Origin: CAYMLL01 sp964390645
GTDB taxonomy: Bacteria; Planctomycetota; UBA8108
Reading direction: 5' to 3'
Length of the DNA stretch: 30,589 bases
NCBI GenBank assembly: GCA_964390645.1
Contig: CAYMLL010000054.1
Location: 1 to 30,589, forward strand
Shown here: one piece after another, positions 6,308-13,907 of the stretch
Position numbering within the stretch: position 1 is the first letter of the stretch
Layout of the letters: every line of letters begins with the position of its first letter
Notes under the pieces: model-generated
Databases searched by the model: none
What the model was told of the DNA's origin: nothing
The model's input: the letters and a program-made list of their open reading frames with translations, nothing else
Program-made: the position numbers and the translations under genes

Positions 6308-9300
6308 TCAGGGCGTCGGGGTGTTCGTGGAGGGATAGGTCAGCAGTCGGCCCGACCGCGTGCGAGCCACCAGCCGCCCGCCGGCGCTGTGGAGCTCGAC
6401 GTAGGCGTCGCCCTTGCAGCTCACGGCCCAGGTGGAGCTCAGCGAGGCCCCGTCGAGGACGAGGAGCGCGGAGCCTCCGCGGTGCAGGAGCCCGACGTTG
6501 CCGTCGAGCGCGACGATGCCCGTCGGCCGGATCGGGGGCTTGTGGTGTGCGAGCACCTCGCCGGTCTGCGGCGAGATCGAGGCGAGATCGGTGTCTGCGT
6601 TGAGGAGATAGAGCCGCTCCCCGGTACGATCGACGGCGACGCGGTCCCTCGTTCGCAGCCGCGTCGTCGGCACACGGTCCTCGCCGTTCGCCGGGTCGAG
6701 GAGATGGAGCGTCCGGTCCACGGAGATCGCCGTGAGCGAGGCGCCGACACGGGTTGGCGGCAACTCGAGCTCCTTGCGGAGATCGCGGCTCCAGAGGATC
6801 TGGCCCGACTCCGTGCTCACGGCGTCGAGCTTGCCGTCGACGCTCGTCGCCAGCAGCGTCGTGTCGTTCAGACGCTCGAGGTAACGAGGCTCCTGCCGCA
6901 GAGCCACTTCGGCGATGGGGGTCAGTCCCGAAGCGTGGAGCAGGAGAATCTTCTTGCGGCTCGTGCCGATCGCCACGCGCCTCTCGTCGATCGACACGAG
7001 CGTCGTCGTCGGCATCCCGTGACCGGTACTCGGAAGGCGGACGCTGGTGCGCCGGAGCGCTCCTTTCGCCCCGCGGTCGAGGTTCAGCACGACGATCGCG
7101 CCGTCATTCCAGACGCTGTAGATACCGTGTTTCGTGACGGTCGGCGGGCTCGTGACGCTGTAGACATGCTCTCGGCTCACCGAGTCGCGCAGCCGTCCCG
7201 TCCGGACATCGAGCACACGGAGCTGTCCGTGCGTGTACGCGAGGACGACGTCCTCGTCGGTGACCACCGCGTCGATCGAGAGCTCGGTCGCGAGCGGCAC
7301 GCTCCACACCGGCTTGCGCCCCAGTACGAAGACTGCGGGGCGCTCGTTCGAGGCGTCAAGCGTCGCCTGGAGCGGCGAGTGTCCCGGAGCGTTCAGCTCG
7401 ATCCGGAAGATCTCACCCGGGGACATCTTGCGGACGAACGGCGTCGTGCCGAGGAACTCGGGCCTCTCCGGTTCTTCGGAGAGGCGAAGGACCCGGCAGC
7501 CGTCTGGCTTCGACTCGACGAGAACCGGCAGCTTCACCACCGCGGCCGGCTGCGAGTCCGGATACTCGTTCAGGAGTCGACGGTAGATCTTGTACGCCTC
7601 ACGTGGGTGGTGCTGATCCTCGAGTCGGCGGGCCTCGTCGACCAGCTCCTGGGAGGACCGGGCGGCGGTGGCGGCATGGCGCAGCATCGTCTCGGCTTGC
7701 CGGCGCCAGGGGTGTCCGGCTCCGAGTTTCAACAGCGGCGTGAGGACCTTCGAGAGGCCGCGTCGATCACGACGGTCGAGGCGGAGTTTCGCCTGCTCCA
7801 GCAGCTCGGTCTTGCGGCTCGCGCGCACCGACGCGAGCATTCGCGCTTGCTGCTCGTGCTCGCGCTGGAGCTTCGCGGCGCTGGGGCTGAAGATGCTGAA
7901 CGGGAAGCGCGCGAGGAAGGTCCCGTAGCGACTCGCGACCTCCTTGCAGCCAACCTCCACGTTGCTCGGTCGCAAGGAGACGAGCGGCTTGCTCGGGGGG
8001 GTGGCGGATTCCGGCGGCGTGCCTGTCTGAGCCGTCGTCTGGGCCGAGGCTACTGTCTCGGTCCTCAGCGCCGTCCACGCGAAGTAGCTCCATGCCTGGT
8101 ACGAGAGAAGGGCAGCGATCATGGCGCACGCCGTCGCGACGCGTCGACTGGATCGGCGACGCTTGCGAACCACCACGCCGAGGTTCCTCGTCAGGCGCTT
8201 GCGCAGGTGCACGAGCTCGTTCGACCTCTCTCCGACGCGGAGGATCTTCTCGACGAGCTCCAGGGCCTTCTCGGGCTCGTCCGCGTCGAGATGGCCTGCG
8301 ATCATCTCCTTCATGATCGCGACCGCGGCTTTCTTGTCACCGAGGTCGATGTATCCGTTGACGAGCTTCTTCTGCAGGCCGATCTGGCAGTCCACCTTCT
8401 GGAGCACGATGCGGTACGCCCTGGTGGCGATCGTCGGATCACCAAGGGCCTTCGCGTGTCGGGTCACCTCGTCGCAGACGTCCGCTACGTCCTTCTGGCT
8501 CCCCGAGGTGGCGAGAATATCCGCGAGCTTCTCGAAGGCTTGCCAGTCCTTCGGGTGCAGGCGTAGCGCGCTGCGCAGGAGCTCCGCCGCCTGCGAGTGC
8601 TCCCCGGCGAGCGCTTGCTCGTCGGCGGTCTCGTGGTAGATGCGCGTGATCTTGTCGAGAATCAGGGGCTCTTGCGGCTTCAGCTTCAGAGCCTTGCGGT
8701 AAGCATCGATCGCTTGCTTCGGCTTCTTCATGCCGTAGTAGGCGTCACCGATGAAGTTGTACTGGACGACGCAGTCCTCTTCCTGCCCGAGCTTTGCGTG
8801 AACGACAGCGAGGCGCTCTCGAGCGGCGATCTGGTTGACCGAGTGCTTGACCGAGTTCTTGAAGTACGGGAGCAGCCGGGCCGCTTCGTTTGCTGACAGC
8901 GTGTCCGTCGAGACATCGCGCAGCTCGGGGGTGAGCGTCTTCTTGATGAACTCGCGGTCGAGGCACCGCGCGATGAGCTCGAGCGTGAACAGCTCGTAGA
9001 ATCGTGAGTCGTTGACGATCTGTGCGATATTCCGCAGCCCGTCGACGAGCCCCAGAAGACGCTGCAGCGCGAAGTCCTCGGTGTGCGTCTGCTTGTGTTG
9101 CATGCCTTCCGCGGTGATGACGAAGACCTCCTCGCCGGAAGCGAGAATCTTGCCGATCTTCTCCATCCGCGAAAGTCGAGCTCGCACATCGGTGATGAGC
9201 TGGCTCAAGGGAATCGACACGTGAGCGACGATTCCACCTCGGTCGAGGAGTGACTCCGGAACTCGTCCCTCCTGGAACGCGAAGGACTCCGTCGCCCCCA

Positions 9301-9643
9301 GGAGCATCTCGGTGATCTCCTCGAGAATGTGACTGCTCGCGAAGCTCTCGAGGCGTCCAGCGTCGTCGAGCAGACCCTGATCCTCGAGGATCTGAGGCAG
9401 CAGTGTCTTCGTCAGGTCGTCTCCGAGCAGCAGGGACTCCAGCTGCGAAGGCGAGAGCACGTTCGGCAGGAGTCCCGCGTCGTGGACCCCGACGATGTCG
9501 ATGCGACCGGAGTAGCTGTGTGCGCAGAGAAACACCCGGTCTTTCTCGAAGAACAGCTCGCGAAAAGAGCTCTTCTTCCCCAGGACGAGCGTTCCTACCG
9601 TATGCTTCTTCTCCTGGAGCTCGAGGAAGCCGAGGATTCTCAT
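6308..9643 (-). CDS. DUF4388-TPR-TM-PEGA-beta-propeller membrane protein
   Basis: A 1111-residue multidomain protein. Residues 1-140 resemble DUF4388/PATAN signalling modules (VGTLVL ... RELFFEKDRVFL near 16-39). Residues 290-480 are TPR-like helices (AYYGMKKPKQAIDAYRKAL, then AAELLRSALRLHPKDW). Basic residues then precede one transmembrane helix at about 502-523. Outside follow helices with EAYKIYRRLLNEYPDS near 682, a PEGA-like domain at 705-765 (VLVESKPDGCRV ... LGTTPF ... GHSPL), and a PQQ/WD-type propeller from about 778 to the end with repeated 'V-D-T-G/L-Y-L-L' blades. I chose ATG 9643 because AAGGA stands 4 nt upstream and the conserved domain begins there; the frame is open further upstream. 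Probable role: coupling cytoplasmic signalling to an envelope sensor. Function unknown. Confidence 0.8.
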   Translation of the reverse strand: MRILGFLELQEKKHTVGTLVLGKKSSFRELFFEKDRVFLCAHSYSGRIDIVGVHDAGLLPNVLSPSQLESLLLGDDLTKTLLPQILEDQGLLDDAGRLESFASSHILEEITEMLLGATESFAFQEGRVPESLLDRGGIVAHVSIPLSQLITDVRARLSRMEKIGKILASGEEVFVITAEGMQHKQTHTEDFALQRLLGLVDGLRNIAQIVNDSRFYELFTLELIARCLDREFIKKTLTPELRDVSTDTLSANEAARLLPYFKNSVKHSVNQIAARERLAVVHAKLGQEEDCVVQYNFIGDAYYGMKKPKQAIDAYRKALKLKPQEPLILDKITRIYHETADEQALAGEHSQAAELLRSALRLHPKDWQAFEKLADILATSGSQKDVADVCDEVTRHAKALGDPTIATRAYRIVLQKVDCQIGLQKKLVNGYIDLGDKKAAVAIMKEMIAGHLDADEPEKALELVEKILRVGERSNELVHLRKRLTRNLGVVVRKRRRSSRRVATACAMIAALLSYQAWSYFAWTALRTETVASAQTTAQTGTPPESATPPSKPLVSLRPSNVEVGCKEVASRYGTFLARFPFSIFSPSAAKLQREHEQQARMLASVRASRKTELLEQAKLRLDRRDRRGLSKVLTPLLKLGAGHPWRRQAETMLRHAATAARSSQELVDEARRLEDQHHPREAYKIYRRLLNEYPDSQPAAVVKLPVLVESKPDGCRVLRLSEEPERPEFLGTTPFVRKMSPGEIFRIELNAPGHSPLQATLDASNERPAVFVLGRKPVWSVPLATELSIDAVVTDEDVVLAYTHGQLRVLDVRTGRLRDSVSREHVYSVTSPPTVTKHGIYSVWNDGAIVVLNLDRGAKGALRRTSVRLPSTGHGMPTTTLVSIDERRVAIGTSRKKILLLHASGLTPIAEVALRQEPRYLERLNDTTLLATSVDGKLDAVSTESGQILWSRDLRKELELPPTRVGASLTAISVDRTLHLLDPANGEDRVPTTRLRTRDRVAVDRTGERLYLLNADTDLASISPQTGEVLAHHKPPIRPTGIVALDGNVGLLHRGGSALLVLDGASLSSTWAVSCKGDAYVELHSAGGRLVARTRSGRLLTYPSTNTPTP

Positions 9644-9732
9644 CTGTTCCTTCGCGGCGAAGTTCTCGGAATATCCGGGGTACGGTGGACTGGATGCCGG
9701 CACACTGGACGCATTCCCCGAATGTCTATCGA

Positions 9733-9761
9733 AGAGTACGATCCGAAGTCCACGGTGGCAA
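9733..9761 (-). promoter_or_regulatory. Weak candidate promoter of the DUF4388 gene
   Basis: On the minus strand TTGCCA (9756-9761), a 17-bp spacer and TACTCT (9733-9738) stand about 90 bp upstream of the start. The -35 is good and the -10 is poor. The VWA gene diverges from the same 235-bp region, where a TAGAAT (9821-9826) has no matching -35. Confidence 0.3.
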
Positions 9762-9878
9762 ACCGTCCGGGTCATGGACGGGGCTCGCTTCTTGGCCCTT
9801 TCTCCGCCGGCCTCGGGCGTTAGAATGAGGACGGAAGCGGTGCTCACCGCGAAGCAGGTCCCGTCAAGGAGAAGCGAC

Positions 9879-11264
9879 ATGCCTCGAGATTCCCGGCCCT
9901 TCACCGGCTCCTGCCCGTCGGTCGTTGCCGCGGTGGTGGTCGGTCTGACGATCGTCGGGTCGGCGGCGTGTCCTGTCCTCGCGTTCCCCGCAGCAAAGGC
10001 GCCGAAGAAGGGCTGGAGCGCCACCGAGAGCGCTTTGAAGAAGGCGATCGTGTCCCGGCAGTTCTCCACGGCAATCGCGCTGGTGAGCGAGCTCGCGCAG
10101 ACTGGCGACCCGCGAGGATTCGAGATCATTATCGAGAATGCTCTCGGCGGACACGACTACGAGCTGGATCGCCACGCGGGAAAGATGGTGGCGACTGCAA
10201 GGGATCCGAGGATCCGGGAGGTGGTCTTCAAGAAGATCGCGGGTGGCGCGGGCTACAAGGCCAAGATCATCCTCCTCGCTGTTGTCAAACGTTGGCCCGA
10301 CGATCCGGAGGCGCTCGCCGCGCTCCACGGTGCGCTGGGTAGCCGACGCAAGGAGGTCGTCTTCGCGGCGCTTCGCTGGGTGCGGGAGCTCCGGCGGCCG
10401 GACGATTCGCTGCCGGCTCTCGTCGACGCGCTCGCGAAGTGGGAGCGCAAGTCGCAGGGGCGCGTCTACTTCGACCTCAAGAGGACGCTGGAGGCGCTCA
10501 CCGGGCACGACTTGCCGATGTCGGCGGACTGGAAGAACTACCTGAAGATGCGCAAGACCGGGAAGAAGCCGAAGAAGCGACGCACGAAGGGCAAGACCGT
10601 GCTCTACAAGCCGCCGACGTTCTTCTCGGTGGCGGTGAACTCCGATCGCGTGCTCTTCGTCATCGACGTCTCCACGAGCATGAACATGCGGGATACGGTC
10701 GTCGAGGAGCCGGTCAGGAAGAAGAGCCAGAACGGCCCGCGCGGACGCACGAAGGTCGTCCCCGGGAACTCGGGCAAGACGACGGCGCCCCGGACCATCC
10801 GGCGTCAAGTGACACGTCTGGAGCGTGTCAAGCTACAGCTGATCGACACCGTCAATACGCTGCCGGCTCATGTGCGTTTCAATATCGTCAGCTTCAGTCA
10901 TCAGCTCGGCCACTTCGAGGCGCCGAACAGTCTCGTCAACGCGACGGCCGCGACGCGTGAGAGGGCGATCGCCTGGATCCGCAATCTGAAGGCGAATGGC
11001 GTGACGCGTACCGACAAGGTGATCGAGCACTCCTTCCTGTCCTCCGAGATCGACACGATCATGCTGCTCACCGACGGAGCGCCCAAGGACGAGCAGAATC
11101 GCTTGATCCCGCCAGAGTCCGTCCTCGACGTCGCCAGGGTGAACAACCGCTTCCGCAAGACGCGCATCAACACGATCGGTTTCGCGCAGGCGGGAGGAAG
11201 GATGAAGAAGTTCGTTCTCGACCTCGCAAAGCAGAACGACGGGGAGTGCGTTCTGCTCGAGTAG
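9879..11264 (+). CDS. Secreted HEAT-repeat and von Willebrand factor A protein
   Basis: A 461-residue exported protein. Residues 1-36 form a signal peptide with a Val/Ala core ending ACPVLA. Residues 45-215 are HEAT-like helical pairs (DPRIREVVFKKIA, SRRKEVVFAALRWVREL). A Lys-rich linker (222-245) leads into a VWA domain with a MIDAS metal site: Asp263-x-Ser265-x-Ser267, a Thr at 376-378 (GVTRTD), and Asp399 in LLTDGAP. A disordered basic insertion (275-312) follows the first MIDAS loop. ATG 9879 is supported by AAGGAG 9 nt upstream. It diverges from the DUF4388 gene and converges on the FHA gene with a 24-bp gap. Such proteins are probably envelope adhesion or assembly factors; the partner is unknown. 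Confidence 0.85.
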   Translation: MPRDSRPFTGSCPSVVAAVVVGLTIVGSAACPVLAFPAAKAPKKGWSATESALKKAIVSRQFSTAIALVSELAQTGDPRGFEIIIENALGGHDYELDRHAGKMVATARDPRIREVVFKKIAGGAGYKAKIILLAVVKRWPDDPEALAALHGALGSRRKEVVFAALRWVRELRRPDDSLPALVDALAKWERKSQGRVYFDLKRTLEALTGHDLPMSADWKNYLKMRKTGKKPKKRRTKGKTVLYKPPTFFSVAVNSDRVLFVIDVSTSMNMRDTVVEEPVRKKSQNGPRGRTKVVPGNSGKTTAPRTIRRQVTRLERVKLQLIDTVNTLPAHVRFNIVSFSHQLGHFEAPNSLVNATAATRERAIAWIRNLKANGVTRTDKVIEHSFLSSEIDTIMLLTDGAPKDEQNRLIPPESVLDVARVNNRFRKTRINTIGFAQAGGRMKKFVLDLAKQNDGECVLLE

Positions 11265-11288
11265 GTGACGCGGCGTCGGGCTCTCGTC

Positions 11289-12776
11289 CTACTCGAGGAA
11301 CGTCACGAACAGCATTTTCGAGAGCTTCCACGCGCCGAAGAACAGCCCCGCCCAGACCCCTGCCCAGAGTGGCAGGCTGACGATGTTCAGTGCGACGCTG
11401 CTGCGTGGCTTCTCCCGGGGATTTTCGGGGATCTTCTCGCGAGGTTCGGTGGCCGGTCCCCGGGGCCAGGGACGACCGGCGCCGGGCGTTCTCGTCGAGC
11501 CGCGGGAGAGGTCGGACGTCGCGAGCGACGGTCGATCGCGGTCGTCGTTCGTCGCGCCTTCCTCGAGGAGGTCCCCTTTCTGCATGGCTCGGCCGTGCTT
11601 GGCTGTGTCGTCCTCGAACGAGTCGAGCACGAACTCGTCCAGGGGCAGGTCGCAGCTCGCCAGCGTCCCGAGGATCTCCTGCGGGGACGTCGGCCGCTCC
11701 TGCGGGCTCTTCGCGAGCAGGTGCTCCAGCAGCGTCGATACGGGCTCGGGGATCTCGGGCTCCAGGAGGCTCGCTGGCGTCGCCTTGAGGGTCTGGTGGT
11801 TGGCCAGAACCTCGCGGATCCTGCCTTCCCCCATCGGCCTGCGTCCTGTCAGGAGGTGATAGCCGACGGCGCCGAGAGAGTAGATCTCGGCGGCGCGCAG
11901 GCCGTCGTCGTCGGGGATCTCTCCCCTTCCCAGCTCGGGTGCCAGGTAGGGTGCGTACGGTGCGGAGTGCACGAGCGTTCCGGCTCGCAGCGACAGGAAG
12001 GCCGGGAGCTCGATCCCGGCGACGAAGACCCGGGGGACGTCGTCGGTGCGCAGCTTGAGCTGGTCGAGCGCGAGCGGCACGCAGAGGATCGCGTTGTCTC
12101 CACGCGCGAGCACGACCTCGGCGATCGAGCGCAGGATCGCGAGGCGGACGCCGATTCCGGCGGCGAGGACGTCGTCGAGGACCTTCTCGAGCGTCGCGCC
12201 CTCCTTCGTGCGCAGGACGACGAAGGCCCGTCGCTTCTCCTCGAGGTCGGAGGCGACCACCGGCTCGACCCGGTCGTGACGGACGCGGGCAGCCGCCTGC
12301 ACCGCCGTCGCCAGCTTCGCGAGGATCTCCTCGAGAGGCGGACGCGTCGACGAGATCTGGTCGATCCTCACTTCGCGGTCGAGGGCGCGCTGATAGGCGC
12401 GGAAGACGAAGCAACCGCCCTCCTCGCGCAGTGTCTCCAGGAGGCGAGCGCCTTCCAGCTCGCCTTCCGGCGGCGGGGCCAGCTCGTGTGGCTGGAACTC
12501 GAGGAGCGTGTTGCCGATCTGGATCGTCGCGCCGTCTTCCAGACGCTTCTTGTTGATCTTCTCGCCGCCGACGAGCGTGCCGTTGGACGACTTCAGATCC
12601 TGGATGATCCAGCTGCCGTATCTTCGCACGATGCCCGCGTGCCGGCGCGACGATCGGTCGTCGTCGAGCGTGACGTCGGCGGACTCGTCCCGTCCGATCA
12701 CCGTCGGCGATCGCGACGCGAGCACCGGATAGACCGTGTCAGGTTTCTTGCCTTTTCTTTCGCGGAGAATCGCCAT
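11289..12776 (-). CDS. FHA domain protein with a degenerate kinase domain and C-terminal membrane anchor
   Basis: A 495-residue protein. Residues 18-95 are an FHA phosphothreonine-binding domain with GR (28-29), SSRRH (42-46) and SSNGT (63-67) intact. Residues 110-375 have the outline of a Hanks-type kinase but lack key residues: no Gly-rich loop or VAVK lysine (DREVRI instead), ARGDNAILC where HRDxKxxN should be, and VAGIEL in place of DFG. The later motifs YLAPE (277-281) and AAEIYSLG (295-302) remain. It is therefore a pseudokinase. A charged, disordered linker leads to a single transmembrane helix at 463-482. The start ATG 12776 is only 9 nt from a perfect TATAAT on the same strand, so the mRNA may be leaderless. 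Confidence 0.85.
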   Translation of the reverse strand: MAILRERKGKKPDTVYPVLASRSPTVIGRDESADVTLDDDRSSRRHAGIVRRYGSWIIQDLKSSNGTLVGGEKINKKRLEDGATIQIGNTLLEFQPHELAPPPEGELEGARLLETLREEGGCFVFRAYQRALDREVRIDQISSTRPPLEEILAKLATAVQAAARVRHDRVEPVVASDLEEKRRAFVVLRTKEGATLEKVLDDVLAAGIGVRLAILRSIAEVVLARGDNAILCVPLALDQLKLRTDDVPRVFVAGIELPAFLSLRAGTLVHSAPYAPYLAPELGRGEIPDDDGLRAAEIYSLGAVGYHLLTGRRPMGEGRIREVLANHQTLKATPASLLEPEIPEPVSTLLEHLLAKSPQERPTSPQEILGTLASCDLPLDEFVLDSFEDDTAKHGRAMQKGDLLEEGATNDDRDRPSLATSDLSRGSTRTPGAGRPWPRGPATEPREKIPENPREKPRSSVALNIVSLPLWAGVWAGLFFGAWKLSKMLFVTFLE

Positions 12777-12784
12777 GGCTCCGT

Positions 12785-12791
12785 TATTATA
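12785..12791. promoter_or_regulatory. Symmetric -10 element between two divergent genes
   Basis: The plus strand reads TATTATA. The minus strand therefore contains a perfect TATAAT (12786-12791) aimed at the FHA gene, and the plus strand contains TATTAT (12785-12790) aimed at rsfS. It is the only AT-rich element in the 49 bp between the two start codons. No strong -35 is seen on either side. Confidence 0.5.
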
Positions 12792-12825
12792 CCGGCAACC
12801 GTGGGATTCTCGAACGGAGGTGCGG

Positions 12826-13218
12826 TTGAGCGAGCGGATCGATGGCTCGCGAGCGCTCGCGCAGCGCTGCGCTGAGCTGCTCGACGAGAAGAAGCTGCAG
12901 GACGTCACGATCTTTCAGGTCGGCGACGTCATTCAGATCACCGAGTACTTCGTGATCGCGAGTGGGTTGAGCTCGCGTCATATCCGGAACGTCAGTGGCT
13001 ACCTGTCGAAGACCCTGCGTGAAGAGGGCGTCCTGCGGACCGGTCTGGAGGGTTACCACGAGGGCAAGTGGATCCTCCTCGACTACGATGAAGTGGTTGT
13101 CCACCTCTTCCTCGTCGACAATCGCCGGTTCTACGACCTCGAGCTCCTCTGGGGAGACTGTCCGCGGGTCGAGTGGAGCTCCAGCGGTCGTTCCACGGCG
13201 CCAGGGAGCCCGGGCTGA
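12826..13218 (+). CDS. rsfS: Ribosome silencing factor RsfS
   Basis: RsfS (Iojap/RsfA) binds ribosomal protein L14 and blocks subunit joining in nutrient-poor cells. The 130-residue product carries the family pattern: LLDEKKLQDVTIFQV, TEYFVIASGLSSRHI, EGYHEGKWILLDYDEVVVHLF and FYDLELLWGD. I chose TTG 12826 because GGAGG (12816-12820) sits exactly 5 nt upstream and the protein then begins SERIDGSRALAQ. The open frame further upstream runs into the divergent promoter and the FHA gene. tsaE follows after 9 bp, so the pair is probably one operon. Family homologs typically end soon after the LW-GD motif; here an extra Ser/Gly tail of about 18 residues follows. Confidence 0.93.
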   Translation: MSERIDGSRALAQRCAELLDEKKLQDVTIFQVGDVIQITEYFVIASGLSSRHIRNVSGYLSKTLREEGVLRTGLEGYHEGKWILLDYDEVVVHLFLVDNRRFYDLELLWGDCPRVEWSSSGRSTAPGSPG

Positions 13219-13227
13219 GGGGCCTCG

Positions 13228-13740
13228 ATGACGGAGTCGACCCGGCTCTCGTTGCGCACCGATTCGGCAGCCGCGACCTTCGGTATCGGCTGCCGGCTGG
13301 GTGAGCTGCTCGCCGAGCGCGTCAGCGGGACGGGCCCCGGGTCGTCGGCTGCCGGCGCCACGATCGCGCTCGTCGGGGATCTCGGCGCCGGAAAGACCAC
13401 GTTCACGCGGGGATTCGCTTGCGGGGCCGGGTGCGCCGACCCCCGTCTCGTCTCGAGCCCGACCTACGTGCTCGAGCACGTTTACGACGGCGTGCGGCCG
13501 ATTCATCACTACGACGCCTACCGGCTCGCGGGAGCGCAGGAGCTCGAGGCGCTCGGATTCGCGGAGCGGCTGCAGGCCGGTGCCTTCATCCTGATCGAGT
13601 GGGCGGATCGTGTGGCGTCGGCGCTGCCCTCCGATCATCTGGGTCTGGAGCTCGCTCACGCGGGGGAGGAGGAACGCTCGCTCCTGTTTACCGGACACGT
13701 CGACGTCTGGGCGAAGGTCCTCGAACGACTGGGGGCTTGA
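13228..13740 (+). CDS. tsaE: tRNA t6A biosynthesis ATPase TsaE
   Basis: TsaE is the ATPase that resets the TsaB-TsaD complex during threonylcarbamoylation of A37 in ANN-decoding tRNAs. The 170-residue product has Walker A GDLGAGKTT (50-58), then SSPTYVL, HHYDAYRL and the LIEWADR motif, all in family order. A 10-20-residue variable N-terminus precedes the core. It follows rsfS at 9 bp. TsaB, TsaC and TsaD are not in this window. A GAGG precedes the ATG. Confidence 0.95.
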   Translation: MTESTRLSLRTDSAAATFGIGCRLGELLAERVSGTGPGSSAAGATIALVGDLGAGKTTFTRGFACGAGCADPRLVSSPTYVLEHVYDGVRPIHHYDAYRLAGAQELEALGFAERLQAGAFILIEWADRVASALPSDHLGLELAHAGEEERSLLFTGHVDVWAKVLERLGA

Positions 13741-13907
13741 CCTCGAGTCGCGCCGTTCTCCGGAGGTCGGCTCGGGCCGTTGCGCCCCGCACCGGACTCG
13801 CCGGATTGCCGATCGCGTTGTACTCTCGGATGAGGGGCTCGGCGCTCCTCGGTGAGACCGTCGGGTCCAACGAGAGGGGAGGGTTCTCGGCCTCGTGACG
13901 GAGTTCG

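Noticed and set aside
6221..8566. Long plus-strand open frame (781 codons)
   Set aside because: It lies antisense to the DUF4388-TPR-propeller gene, is rich in Arg and charged residues with no family pattern, and arises from high third-position GC on the opposite strand.
11265..12875. Long plus-strand frame opposite the FHA gene
   Set aside because: The minus strand encodes clear FHA and kinase-like motifs with a ribosomal context; the plus frame has no recognisable domain.
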